A stretch of DNA of 32,310 bases from Moraxellaceae bacterium (GTDB lineage: Bacteria; Pseudomonadota; Gammaproteobacteria; Pseudomonadales; Moraxellaceae). The notes below the pieces were generated by a model. It searched no databases. It had not been told where the DNA came from and saw nothing but the letters and a program-made list of their open reading frames with translations. This document shows, one piece after another, positions 1-9,000 of this stretch. Location of the stretch: positions 1-32,310 of the forward strand of contig JAGLBJ010000013.1 in NCBI GenBank assembly GCA_018260315.1. Reading direction: 5' to 3'. How positions within the stretch are numbered: position 1 is the stretch's first letter; each line of letters begins with the position of its first letter. A program made the position numbers and the translations under genes.

Positions 1-12
1 TTTACCTTTCAT
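1..12 (-). CDS. Start of a gene downstream of parA (partial, possibly parB-like)
   Basis: On the minus strand an ATG at 12-10 overlaps the parA stop codon in the arrangement ATGA and opens a frame reading Met-Lys-Gly-Lys before the window ends. Overlaps of this kind usually mark the next gene of a translationally coupled operon. In partition operons the partner of a small ParA is a DNA-binding ParB or ParG-like protein, so that is the best guess, but only four codons are visible and the product cannot be identified. Confidence 0.4.
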
Positions 13-635
13 TGCATAACCTCTTTAAAAAATTCATTCATTTCTAATATAGCCGCCTGATCGCGCCCGACTTCATGTACAATGGCCCCTTCACCAATCG
101 CACGCCGATAAGCAACCCGTTCACATACCCGCGCCTTAAATACGTTAAATTGATGGTCATTTAAAAACGTAAGCATATCGGCTGTATCTCGCGTACGGGG
201 GTCAACTCTAGACAATAGCACCCGTACCAATAACTCTGGATTGTAATCACGTGCCATGTCGATAACTTCCAGTAAATCAGTCATTGCAGCAGCATCTAAA
301 TTTGAAGCCCCGACTGGAATAATGGCACAATTTGCCAATAACAATGCAGACCGTAGCCCTGCCGAATCTCGCCCACCTGCATCGACGACCGTATGGGCAA
401 ATCCTTTAGCTAGCGCCCGCCCCTCGGTTAAAATAGCTTTGCCCGTTAAACAAGTGGTGGTAGGACTTGGAGCAAACTCTGTATCGCGGCGCCATGCAGC
501 CCAGCTAGCAGCACTAGCCTGAGGATCACCATCTATAAGTAACGTTACCTGTTCACGCGCTAACATAGTCGCTAAATGCACAGCAGTCGTGGTTTTACCG
601 ACGCCGCCTTTGGTATTGACGCAAGCAAAAATCAT
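9..635 (-). CDS. parA: ParA-family partition ATPase
   Basis: This is a 208-residue deviant-Walker ATPase of the ParA/MinD superfamily. Such proteins segregate plasmids or chromids by ATP-dependent nucleoid binding together with a ParB-type partner. The deviant Walker A motif KGGVGKTT lies at residues 9-16, the conserved LLIDGDPQ segment at 32-39 and the VVDAGGRDS motif at 83-91. The protein starts directly at the ATPase fold with no N-terminal helix-turn-helix extension, which fits the small type Ib ParA group. Those ParAs usually leave operon autoregulation to the partner. The stop codon overlaps the ATG of a following gene cut by the window edge. It is divergent from katE and about 3 kb from a TrfA-like initiator gene, which supports a replicon-maintenance role. 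Recruitment to another cargo-positioning role cannot be excluded. Confidence 0.85.
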   Translation of the reverse strand: MIFACVNTKGGVGKTTTAVHLATMLAREQVTLLIDGDPQASAASWAAWRRDTEFAPSPTTTCLTGKAILTEGRALAKGFAHTVVDAGGRDSAGLRSALLLANCAIIPVGASNLDAAAMTDLLEVIDMARDYNPELLVRVLLSRVDPRTRDTADMLTFLNDHQFNVFKARVCERVAYRRAIGEGAIVHEVGRDQAAILEMNEFFKEVMQ

Positions 636-650
636 GATTTATCCTTAATC

Positions 651-668
651 TATATATATTTATATATA
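651..668. repeat. AT-only tract upstream of parA, related to urt-region palindromes
   Basis: The 18-bp run TATATATATTTATATATA consists only of A and T and begins 16 bp upstream of the parA start codon. Its reverse complement shares the TATAAATATATA core with near-identical palindromes in the urt cluster (21628-21671, 23094-23115, 27745-27762). It could be an operator or centromere-like element, or simply a flexible promoter segment. Confidence 0.45.
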
Positions 669-831
669 CATAATCCTGTTTAAAAGAGCAAGTAAAATTT
701 TCTTAAAACATTAAATTAAACGTTTAAGAGTCAGTTCAAAAAAAGGGTCCCTATGCACAATTTCATTACAAAAACGGATTATAAAAGCTGTCAAAATTAA
801 GGTACATTAAGCTGCTCAAGTGTAGTTGAAA

Positions 832-847
832 ACCCTATCCTTAGGGT
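832..847. promoter_or_regulatory. Inverted repeat upstream of katE
   Basis: ACCCTA and TAGGGT form a 6-bp inverted repeat around TCCT, about 120 bp before the katE start codon. It may be an operator for katE. No regulator can be named from the sequence. Confidence 0.3.
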
Positions 848-967
848 CAACTGTTTAAGGTCTTAAATTATTAAAGAGTCATTAAATAGTCTAGGTTTTC
901 TTACATTGTTTAGTTTGTCATAAGCGAATTTCAGTTTACATCTCACTTCACTTAAAAGGACTGTATC

Positions 968-3091
968 ATGTCAAAGCCTACCGATAATCCCAATACGCTG
1001 GACACTTGCCCCATGCAAGCCCAGTTACCTGCCAAAGCCACCGAGCAAACCGGCAATGGCGCAGAACTGCATCAGCAAGCAGGCGGCACGCATCCTGCCT
1101 TGACCACCCAGCAGGGTTTGATCATTGCAGATAATCAAAATTCTTTAACAGCAGGCAAAAAAGGCCCGACGTTACTTGAAGATTTTATTTTGCGTGAAAA
1201 AATTACGCATTTCGACCATGAGCGTATTCCAGAACGTGTTGTGCATGCTCGAGGTAGCGCAGCGCATGGCTATTTTGAATTAACCGATTCATTGGCAGAC
1301 TTTACCACTGCTGAGATATTAACCCAAACCGGCGTTCAAACTCCTGTGTTTTGTCGCTTTTCGACCGTAGCAGGCGGAGCAGGTTCAGTCGATACCCCAC
1401 GCGATATTCGCGGCTTTGCCGTTAAATTTTACACTCAGCAAGGCAACTGGGATTTGGTCGGTAATAATACCCCGGTGTTTTTTATTCAAGATGCCATAAA
1501 ATTTCCCGATTTGATTCATGCCGTTAAAATGGAACCGGATCGTGGCTATCCACAGGCTGCCAGTGCCCACGATACTTTTTGGGATTTTATTTCCTTAAGT
1601 CCGGAAACGTTGCACAATGTACTATGGGCCATGAGTGACCGCGCTATTCCGCGTTCATTGCGCATGATGGAAGGCTTCGGTATTCATAGTTTTCGCCTGA
1701 TCAATAAAGACGGCAAAAGTACCTTCGTTAAGTTCCACTGGCGGCCTAAATTGGGCATTCAATCAACGGTATGGGACGAAGCGGTTAAACTGCAAGGTGC
1801 CGATAACGATTTCCATCGCCGCGATTTTTTTGAAGCATTACAAAATGGTGGCGCACCAGAATGGGAATTTGCAGTTCAACTGTTTACTGAAGAAGACGCC
1901 GCCAAATTTCCGTTTGACCACTTAGACGCGACCAAATTAATTCCAGAGGAATTAGTACCGCTACGCGTCATTGGTAAAATGGTGTTAAACCGTTGGCCTG
2001 ATAACTTCTTTGCCGAAACTGAACAAGTGGCATTTTGTCCGGCTAATGTGGTTCCGGGCATTGATTTTTCAAATGACCCCTTGCTGCAAGGTCGGTTATT
2101 TAGCTACTTAGATACCCAATTGTCACGTTTAGGCGGGCCCAATTTTGCGCAAATTCCGGTGAATGCGCCTAAATGCCCGTTCCATAGCACACAGCGCGAC
2201 GGTCATATGCAAATGCGCCCACAAAAAGGTCGGGTTGCTTATGAGCCTTCAAGTTTAGAAGCCAATAGCCCGCGTGAATCGCAGGCGTTAGGGTTTCGGC
2301 ATGCAGCTCAGATTGATGATGGGCAAAAAGGTCGTATTCGTCCGGAATCATTTGCCGATCACTATAGCCAGCCGCGTCAGTTTTTCAAAAGTCAGACCCC
2401 TATAGAGCAGGCTCATATTGCTTCGGCGCTCGTATTTGAACTGTCTAAAGTAGAAACTGGACATGTGCAAATGGCTGTTTTAGCACAATTACAGCATGTC
2501 GATATGGACTTGGCTAAACGGGTAGCGGCTGGCTTAGGTATTAAAACCTTACCTCCTGCGGCACCTAATTCGGTTCCTGTGCTCGATTTACCGCCTTCGC
2601 CTGCTCTGCAAATTATTGGTAAAATGAAGCCTACGCTTGAAGGTCGTACGGTAGGTATTTTAGTGGCAGAAGGGAGTAAACAGGCCGATGTACAACGTTT
2701 TAAAGAGGCCGCAGAGCAAGCAGGGGCAACCGTTAAGCTGGTCGCGCCTAAACGTTATATCGCGCTAGATGATGGCAGCCAACCTGTAATTAATGGTCAA
2801 TTAGCTGGTACCCCTTCAGTTTTATTCGATGCGGTTGTAAGCATTATCAGCATGGAAGAGGCCGAAAAATTAGCCAAGGACGGTGCAGCCATCGACTGGT
2901 TCAAGGATGCGTTTGGACATTTAAAAGCCATTGCCGCATGCCCCGCCACTGATAAGTTCTTGCTGCCTAAAGCCAACGTGACCAAAGATGCAGGCGTTAC
3001 GACAACCGATGCTGGTGACGTTGCTACATTTATTGAGGCCGCTAAAACACGTCAATGGGACCGCGAGCCTAAAGTACGTACTTTAGCCTAG
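968..3091 (+). CDS. katE: Catalase HPII-type (large-subunit, clade 2)
   Basis: This 707-residue heme catalase converts hydrogen peroxide to water and oxygen in the cytoplasm. The length and layout match the large-subunit HPII class. A core catalase fold fills residues about 60-570, and a C-terminal flavodoxin/class I amidotransferase-like domain without catalytic role starts near residue 600. The distal His is H93 (VVHARG), the distal Asn N166 (VGNN) and the heme-ligand Tyr Y380 (RLFSY). Their spacing equals that of E. coli HPII H128/N201/Y415. At the position of HPII His392, which is cross-linked to the heme Tyr, this protein has Cys357. AAAGGA lies 8 bp upstream of the ATG. It is a single-gene unit closed by a terminator at 3124-3155, lying between parA and the origin repeats. 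Confidence 0.97.
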   Translation: MSKPTDNPNTLDTCPMQAQLPAKATEQTGNGAELHQQAGGTHPALTTQQGLIIADNQNSLTAGKKGPTLLEDFILREKITHFDHERIPERVVHARGSAAHGYFELTDSLADFTTAEILTQTGVQTPVFCRFSTVAGGAGSVDTPRDIRGFAVKFYTQQGNWDLVGNNTPVFFIQDAIKFPDLIHAVKMEPDRGYPQAASAHDTFWDFISLSPETLHNVLWAMSDRAIPRSLRMMEGFGIHSFRLINKDGKSTFVKFHWRPKLGIQSTVWDEAVKLQGADNDFHRRDFFEALQNGGAPEWEFAVQLFTEEDAAKFPFDHLDATKLIPEELVPLRVIGKMVLNRWPDNFFAETEQVAFCPANVVPGIDFSNDPLLQGRLFSYLDTQLSRLGGPNFAQIPVNAPKCPFHSTQRDGHMQMRPQKGRVAYEPSSLEANSPRESQALGFRHAAQIDDGQKGRIRPESFADHYSQPRQFFKSQTPIEQAHIASALVFELSKVETGHVQMAVLAQLQHVDMDLAKRVAAGLGIKTLPPAAPNSVPVLDLPPSPALQIIGKMKPTLEGRTVGILVAEGSKQADVQRFKEAAEQAGATVKLVAPKRYIALDDGSQPVINGQLAGTPSVLFDAVVSIISMEEAEKLAKDGAAIDWFKDAFGHLKAIAACPATDKFLLPKANVTKDAGVTTTDAGDVATFIEAAKTRQWDREPKVRTLA

Positions 3092-3123
3092 TATCATTTT
3101 AGCTGGTTTTAATCGTTAACTTG

Positions 3124-3155
3124 AAAATGCGTCTTACCTAAAGGCGCATTTTTTA
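3124..3155 (+). terminator. Rho-independent terminator of katE
   Basis: AAATGCGTC pairs with GGCGCATTT (one G-U pair) around a 9-nt loop, and the 3' arm runs into a T tract. It lies about 35 bp after the katE stop codon and insulates the catalase gene from the origin region. Confidence 0.75.
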
Positions 3156-3194
3156 TGCCAAATTGCTGATGTATGCAGCTTAGAGGAGAAGTAA

Positions 3195-3210
3195 GCGCAG
3201 CTATGCCGAT
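3195..3210 (+). repeat. Iteron 1
   Basis: First copy of the 16-bp direct repeat GCGCAGCTATGCCGAT, followed by GG. It is the copy farthest from the rep gene. Confidence 0.75.
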
Positions 3211-3328
3211 GGCGATTTCAAGCATTTTTTAAAGCATTCATGACTGATAAACTCAAACAGCTCGTGTATGATGAACCGTACTGATTTAAATATTGTTAAG
3301 AGTCGATAGCGCAGGCCTGTTAACGATT

Positions 3329-3344
3329 GCGCAGCTATGCCGAT
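3329..3344 (+). repeat. Iteron 2
   Basis: Second exact copy of GCGCAGCTATGCCGAT. The octamer TAAGAGTC (3297-3304) lies upstream, with 24 bp between it and the repeat. Confidence 0.75.
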
Positions 3345-3406
3345 AGAAAAAAAATTCTTTAAAAAGGGTTCCATCAGGTGATTTAGGGCGCTCTAGGTAA
3401 GAGTCT

Positions 3407-3420
3407 TAAAACTAGTTTTA
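3407..3420. repeat. Perfect 14-bp palindrome in the origin
   Basis: TAAAACTAGTTTTA is its own reverse complement and ends 9 bp before iteron 3. A similar interrupted palindrome AAAACG-A-CGTTTT lies at 3468-3480 between iterons 3 and 4. Both follow a GAGTCT sequence, which suggests a second repeated element interleaved with the iterons. Confidence 0.5.
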
Positions 3421-3429
3421 GGATAAAGC

Positions 3430-3445
3430 GCGCAGCTATGCCGAT
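3430..3445 (+). repeat. Iteron 3
   Basis: Third exact copy of GCGCAGCTATGCCGAT. As at iteron 2, the octamer TAAGAGTC (3398-3405) lies upstream with 24 bp in between. Confidence 0.75.
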
Positions 3446-3521
3446 AAACAGCCCATGGTTGAGTCTAAAAACGACGTTTTAAGCTAAAAAATACAAACAT
3501 TAACTAATAAATTAAGCAGGC

Positions 3522-3537
3522 GCGCAGCTATGCCGAT
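3522..3537 (+). repeat. Iteron 4
   Basis: Fourth exact copy of GCGCAGCTATGCCGAT, followed by AA. The AT-rich segment begins about 70 bp downstream. Confidence 0.75.
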
Positions 3538-3609
3538 AAATTTTATGACAACATAGGCTAACATGGCTTAAATCTTGCGAAGGTTAACGACCTCAAACGT
3601 CAATATGAG

Positions 3610-3716
3610 CTTTAATTATTATAATTTTTTAAAAACACCGGAAAACGATTAAAAATTATTGTTTGTAACTGATTATTTTTAAAGAAATAAAATAATTTTT
3701 TACGTAAAAAAAACAA
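3610..3716. other. AT-rich candidate DNA unwinding element
   Basis: This stretch of about 107 bp between iterons 4 and 5 is dominated by A and T runs, with only scattered G and C. In iteron-type origins such a segment next to initiator-binding sites is where the duplex opens. The assignment is by composition and position only. Confidence 0.5.
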
Positions 3717-3718
3717 CT

Positions 3719-3734
3719 GCGCAGCTATGCCGAT
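3719..3734 (+). repeat. Iteron 5
   Basis: Fifth exact copy of GCGCAGCTATGCCGAT, about 90 bp upstream of the rep start and set apart from the other four by the AT-rich segment. Its closeness to the rep promoter could allow initiator autorepression. Confidence 0.75.
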
Positions 3735-3788
3735 GGAAAAAAACCGGAAAGTGCGCCAATATAGACCATACTTTTATTTAATATAGTA

Positions 3789-3809
3789 AATATACCGTGA
3801 GCGTATATT
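3789..3809. promoter_or_regulatory. Inverted repeat at the rep promoter
   Basis: AATATAC and GTATATT form a perfect 7-bp inverted repeat separated by 7 bp (CGTGAGC), ending 16 bp before the rep start codon. Plasmid initiators often repress their own gene through inverted half-sites at the promoter, which this could be. It bears no clear similarity to the direct 16-bp iterons. Confidence 0.4.
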
Positions 3810-3825
3810 GACGGGTTAGGCAATC

Positions 3826-5112
3826 ATGAATTCAGTGGCACAAATCCGGCAAAAAATTGCAGAAGAAGCCGAGCAGCGTCTTAAAGCTCAAGAACAGACC
3901 TCGACGCCCAACCCCGCCCAATGTGCAAGCGATGCGATGCCTTTAAATGAATCAAAAACTCAACAATCCCTGAATACTCCAGTCACCATACCGCTCAACT
4001 CAAGCACGTTGGAAGCCGAACAAACCGATGAAACCAATCAAACAGCAGTGAATGATATCGTTAAACGCACTCAATTAAATCATAAAGAAAATAGCTCGAC
4101 GACCTCTAAACGGCTTAATAAACGCAACGATCATAAGACCGCAACGAACTCACCTGAACCGGCTACATTGCCCTTATTTTCTCATATGGACTCGGCCATG
4201 CCGAACCATTTGGCGCGTTCTAGTTTATTTTCGCCCATTAAGGCAGGTGAGCGACAAATTCATGAAAAAACCATGCTGGCCAGTCGTGGGGATTCGAGTA
4301 TTTATTACACAGGTCATCAGCTTGATATGGCCGACAATGATGTGTTTTTACAGGCATTACGCGTCGCGCGTGGTCAGCAATTAGGCAACAATATTTATTT
4401 TAATCGAGCCCAATTTTTACGGGATATTGGCCGTTCAGTGGGTAAATCTCAATATGAATGGTTACAGGATAGTTTTTATCGTTTGACCAGTGGCACAGTG
4501 CTTGTGCATACAAAACGTTATAAAGCAGCCCTACATTTAATTGATGGTTATGCGCTTGACGAAAAAACGGGTGAATACTGGCTGCGCATGAATCCTGAAA
4601 TTATTAAATTATTCAGTCATATGGAATATGCCCTGGTTGATATGCGCACGCGGTTACGGATCAGTCGCCGGCAAGATATGGCTAAATGGCTGCAAAATTA
4701 TGTAGTAACGCATGAGGAAGGCAAAGAACATGTGATTGGTGTACATTTTTTGCAGCTTTGGAGCGGCTCTAATGGGCGTTTAAGAGATTTTCAGGCCCGC
4801 TCATTAACCAAGGCACTGGAGGAATTACAACGTCTAGGCCTAATTTGTAACGTAGAGATGCGTCCAGATGGTAAAGTAGCTTGGTTGCGGTTGCCAGCAG
4901 AGTCTAAAGCGACACCCTTTACCGAATTAGCTAACACCAAGCCTGCGTCAGACAAATTGCCCGCTACTCCGCCCGTTGAAAGCAACGCGCTACAGACTGG
5001 TTCCAATCCTCAAATCGTCGAAAATAAACCATCTTTAGCCACAAGCACTCATCGTCCCAGCGCAGAGCCGAGTCAGCCTCCCCTGTTTGATGAAGCTAGA
5101 CCCACTAAATGA
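3826..5112 (+). CDS. TrfA-like plasmid replication initiator
   Basis: This 428-residue protein resembles the TrfA family of plasmid initiators, which bind iterons, open the origin and recruit helicase and polymerase clamp. Residues 1-125 are low-complexity and rich in Q, T, N and S. The conserved region spans about 128-357: LARSSLFSP near 129-137, ALRVARG at 177-183, RDIGRSVGKSQYEWL at 199-213 and a C-terminal winged-helix-like part ending in VAWLRLP (351-357). A second disordered tail follows. Two segments resemble sliding-clamp binding pentapeptides: TLPLF (114-118) and QPPLF (417-421). The iteron array upstream supports the role. The stop codon overlaps the ATG of ureD (ATGA). TrfA of RK2 is shorter, and the extra length here lies mainly in the two tails. 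Family assignment is from remembered motifs, not a search. Confidence 0.8.
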   Translation: MNSVAQIRQKIAEEAEQRLKAQEQTSTPNPAQCASDAMPLNESKTQQSLNTPVTIPLNSSTLEAEQTDETNQTAVNDIVKRTQLNHKENSSTTSKRLNKRNDHKTATNSPEPATLPLFSHMDSAMPNHLARSSLFSPIKAGERQIHEKTMLASRGDSSIYYTGHQLDMADNDVFLQALRVARGQQLGNNIYFNRAQFLRDIGRSVGKSQYEWLQDSFYRLTSGTVLVHTKRYKAALHLIDGYALDEKTGEYWLRMNPEIIKLFSHMEYALVDMRTRLRISRRQDMAKWLQNYVVTHEEGKEHVIGVHFLQLWSGSNGRLRDFQARSLTKALEELQRLGLICNVEMRPDGKVAWLRLPAESKATPFTELANTKPASDKLPATPPVESNALQTGSNPQIVENKPSLATSTHRPSAEPSQPPLFDEARPTK

Positions 5113-6002
5113 TTGATTCTAAGGTTAATATCGATGAAATTTTGCCCTGTACTCTTTGGCATGCAAGTTTACAGTTAAGGTTTAGTTATCAGAGCACCAA
5201 AACGGTATTGGCCGAGCAGCGCCATAGCGGCCCGTTACGCGTGCAGCGTGCTTTTTATCCTGAACCAACTGACGTTTGCCATGTTCTCGTATTACACCCA
5301 CCCGCAGGGATTGCAGGCGGTGACGTTTTACAACTGTTTATAACTGCCCAGCAAGGCAGTCATGCCTTACTGACTACGATTGGCGCCGGTAAATGGTACG
5401 GTAGCCGGCAGCGCCTGGCCCAGCAATACATCAACTTAAAAGTAGAAGACTTTGCGCGTTTAGAATGGTTGCCGCAAGAAAGCATATTATTTAACCAAGC
5501 CTATGCCTATAATCAAATTCATATAGAGTTAGATTATCACGCTAGTTTAATCACCTGGGAAATTTTGGCTATTGGCCGCCAGGCCCGTCAAGAACAATTT
5601 AATGAAGGACAGTATCACGGTCAATTGAGTATTATGCAGCGTCAGCCTAATCAGGCATTACAGCTCCTTATACACGATGAATTGGTTTTTAGGGGCTCAG
5701 ATGCATGGCTGGCGTCGCCTTTAGGTATGGCTAATCATGCAGTACTGGGGACCTTATATGCCATGGCGCCGCTTGAACATCGTACAGGCTTGTTATTAGA
5801 TGGGTTAATCGAGCGTTTATATGATTTATGTACCCGGTTAAAAATGCCTCTGGCAGTTACCCGTTTGGACGATTTAATCGTGATTCGGTATTTAGGTGAT
5901 GATGCCCGTGAGGCGCTGGCCGGATTTGCAGCCTTACGTGCACGATTACGCCGTGAATGGTATGGTTTAGAAGAACATTTTCCGCGTATCTGGCGCACTT
6001 GA
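5109..6002 (+). CDS. ureD: Urease accessory protein UreD
   Basis: This 297-residue UreD/UreH-family chaperone forms with UreF and UreG the complex that delivers nickel to apo-urease in the cytoplasm. Family landmarks are HPPAGIAGGD (about residues 63-72), the segment TTIGAGKWYGSRQR (where many UreDs have a TPGA-x-K-x-Y motif) and RLEWLPQESILF. The ATG overlaps the stop codon of the TrfA-like gene (ATGA), and about 17 residues precede the usual family start (TLWHASLQLRF). No closer ATG exists, so translation is probably coupled to rep. The gene is isolated from other urease genes: ureA and ureB lie about 22 kb away on the opposite strand and no ureC, E, F or G is visible. Its stop lies 8 bp from the end of the convergent helicase gene, with no terminator between. 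Confidence 0.9.
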   Translation: MIDSKVNIDEILPCTLWHASLQLRFSYQSTKTVLAEQRHSGPLRVQRAFYPEPTDVCHVLVLHPPAGIAGGDVLQLFITAQQGSHALLTTIGAGKWYGSRQRLAQQYINLKVEDFARLEWLPQESILFNQAYAYNQIHIELDYHASLITWEILAIGRQARQEQFNEGQYHGQLSIMQRQPNQALQLLIHDELVFRGSDAWLASPLGMANHAVLGTLYAMAPLEHRTGLLLDGLIERLYDLCTRLKMPLAVTRLDDLIVIRYLGDDAREALAGFAALRARLRREWYGLEEHFPRIWRT

Positions 6003-6010
6003 CCAGACGT

Positions 6011-9000
6011 TTAGCATATTAGCTTTAATTGCATGCCTAATTCCGGCCAATCAATAGAACAATACAGCGCTGGCCCGTCGCCCCAAGTCACCAGCAAAGG
6101 CGTCCCTAGTATATTAAAAGCGCCTAAACCGTTGGCCTGCAACTGCCAATCGCCGGTAGCGCATTGCCTGTCTAAAAATAACGAAATACGCTCGCCGGTC
6201 AATAAATGTTCGATATTAAGCCGTTGCTGGGCACGAAGCATGGCAAACTGATAATCCATAATATTAAAACGGCTCTGAGGTAGACGCGTTGCATGATGAG
6301 TAAAGATAGCAAGCTTGGGTAAGTTAAGCGAGTCTTGAGACGACACGACGGTTTTAATGTCGGGTGCTAAAGCCTCGACGGCTTCGCTTGGCATACCCGA
6401 AGGCGCATTGATAGCTGTCTGAGCCATGGTATTAAAGATATTTTGTGTCGATTCTGCGCAGACCGGTTCAGGCGGCAAAACAGTTTCATTAAGGCTTACA
6501 TCCTGAAATTCTGTATTTTCAAAGTCTGTATTTTTAAAACTCATGTCTTGAGGATTAGGTACATTATCATCAATGCTAACAATCATTAAAGGTTCGGTTT
6601 TGTCCGATTGAATGATAGTATTAAGCTGAGGTTGCAAGGGTTCATCAGGTTGCAAAGAGGGTTCACATGTTGACGTTGCCAACACCAGCTCATGGGTTTC
6701 TGGTTTGGGTGCCGGTTCACTAATGACGCTCGATTGAGATAACTCAATGGGTGCAATATCCGATAATTTTGCAGGCGCCTTAGTCGATTTTTTAGTAACA
6801 GTCTGCTCAGGCCATAATGTTTGTTTTAATTCATCAAACGCTGGCAATATTGGATATTCAGACGGTATTTCAGGCAATGCTTTACGCAGCTTTGTTAAAG
6901 TCTGCTCTAAGCGTTGTTGTTCAGTTTTGTAATGCTCAAGTTTTAACTCAAGGTTCATCAAGTCCTTTTTGCTCAGCTCAGACGTTTGAATGAACTGGTT
7001 TAATGTTTCAATGATATGCCGATTTTTTTGTAACACATGCTGTTTGCAAACCCACAACCGCGATTGGGCATATGAGGCAAATGCAGGCAAATGCTGAGCT
7101 AAATACTCATAATAATCAATCGCATTGGGCAAGTCCTGTAACCGTTCCAAAATAGCCCCGATATTTTTGATTTCATCGGGGGGCAAATGCCAATAAAGCT
7201 TGGGAACATAGGTTTTATTAGATGGACGCGTGTCGGAGCTTACTGCCTCCTGGCTATATTGAAAAATACCTAGCATGGCCTGTTGTAGTTGCTGTAACGT
7301 GGCAGGCTGCGTCGCTGCTTTAGTAGGGCTGGTTGCATCATCGGGCGGGCCGGAAAGTTCAGTTTTAAGCCTATTGCCAAGTCCATTTTTAAGCGGTTGC
7401 TCAATTAGAGCAAGGTCAGCCTGACGGAGCGCTGCGTCCTGGCGGGCTAGCTCGGCTAATGCCTCCGAACGTGCCAGACCGTTTAACATGCAGCTTAAAG
7501 TCGGCGTTATTTTTAAAGCTGCAACAGGTTTTTTGGCTTTTTTGGGGGCAGTCCGAATAGCGGTTAAAAATTTTGCAAAGGCCGGGTCAGGCTCGGCCAT
7601 CTGGCTGCGTTCCTGTTTTTGATTAAAACTCTGCAACGCCTCTAAAATAACCGGCCAATCGCCTTCTAACGCCGCTAAATATAAATTAACTTGCTGAATG
7701 CGCTTTTTAAGCGGGGCTAAATTGGCATATTGGGACGTTATAGCACGGTCAATATACTGCAAAACGTTACGATTCTCAATCATGGGTAACACCTGCCGTA
7801 ATCGGTTCAATGCGCCTTGTTCGGCTAAAATGGGTAAAATATCGCGCCAATGCTCTAGCGTAAGTGTATTAACAGCCGTATAGTGCTCAAATGCCTGCAC
7901 GATGCCTTTTTTATCCTGTAGCGCCATTAAAGCCGGTAAATTATCCGGAAATGCAAGAGCAACCCGCATGGCATGGGCAAAATCAGGACTCGGCTTTAAC
8001 TGAATGGCTTGCGCGTGGTTCTGGCTCCAGTAATCATAGGCATCGTTAAACTGCTCGGCTTTAAATGCAAAATGCGCCAATAACATAGGCGAAAGCCGTT
8101 GATTAAATTCATAATAATGCGTTAATCGTTTTAAACCTGAATACAGCGCCTGCCACTGCTCGACTGGAAAAACGCCAGCAGTGGGAATATTTTCAAGCAA
8201 CAGCAATACAGCTGCATATAAAGGCTGTTTCCAAATAATGGGTGCGTCTGTTGCTGTAGATAACACTGCCAACATGGCCGCTATAAATTTTTCCTGTATA
8301 AATAAATGAATATCGAGTGGGGCCTGTAAAAGGGTGGCCTGTTGTAATACTATCAACAAGGCCTGTAAGGCATGCGTATAAACAGTTAACGTGGCCTGCT
8401 TGGAGTTGAGCCGTCTGTCTGCTTGAGTCAATTTAGGGGCTGTAATGGACTGCACTAACAGGGTTAACAACTCGCCTAGCCATGGCTTAAAAACATCGGC
8501 TGCCATCGGTTGCATAATAAGCTGTTGGGCCTCTTTCCAGTGCTGACCATGCCAAAATTGATAAAAGGCTGCACCCCAATAAAGACTGGGCTGGGTTAAA
8601 TCCTGCGCTGCTGCGTCGGCATAGGCATGGCCTGCTTCTAAGCTATTATTATCAAAATAAGCTGCCTGGGCACGTAAATAGGCACTTTTACCTAAATCAT
8701 TTAATTGTTCATATAAATAAGCAGCCTGCATGAGTAAAGCAGCATTTTTTGTATCTATTCCTTGTTCACTTAAAGCATGGGCAGTAGTTTGCAGGGTGCG
8801 GATTTCATCGGGATTAGCCACCAAATCCTCTAGCGTGGCCGCACGTATCGGCTGCATCACCTCGCGCCATTCGGGGGTAAAATAGCACCATTCATGTAAA
8901 TTTAACGGTGCTGCAAACGGCTGACTAAACGCATGCCAAAAGCGGGTTAGATCATCGGCATGTTCTAAAATAAGCAATTGTTCACTGGCGCGCGTCACCC

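Larger units (their letters stand above)
636..967. promoter_or_regulatory. Divergent intergenic region between parA and katE
   Basis: This AT-rich gap must hold the promoters of parA (minus) and katE (plus). It contains an AT-only tract next to the parA start (651-668), a perfect 12-bp palindrome TTAAACGTTTAA (716-727), the octamer TAAGAGTC (725-732) that recurs in the origin region, and an inverted repeat ACCCTA-TCCT-TAGGGT (832-847). A purine-rich AAAGGA at about 954-959 is the katE ribosome-binding site. No convincing -35/-10 pair could be assigned by eye and no small gene is visible. Confidence 0.5.
3092..3825. other. Putative replication origin (oriV) with five iterons
   Basis: This 734-bp gap between katE and the TrfA-like gene carries five exact copies of GCGCAGCTATGCCGAT in one orientation, an AT-rich segment (about 3610-3716) before the last copy, several palindromes and an inverted repeat next to the rep start. 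Directly repeated initiator-binding sites plus an AT-rich unwinding zone beside a replication initiator gene are the classical makeup of an iteron-controlled plasmid origin. The repeats are not tightly tandem: start-to-start distances are 134, 101, 92 and 197 bp. No consensus DnaA box was seen by eye. Confidence 0.7.

Noticed and set aside
716-727. TTAAACGTTTAA palindrome as a parS site
   Set aside because: It is a single 12-bp AT-rich palindrome without further copies noticed near parA and unlike the chromosomal parS consensus. It was kept only as part of the intergenic description.
3195-3734. Five identical repeats read as a CRISPR array
   Set aside because: The repeats are only 16 bp, the spacings are irregular (76-181 bp between copies) and no cas gene is present. 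Position before a rep gene fits iterons.
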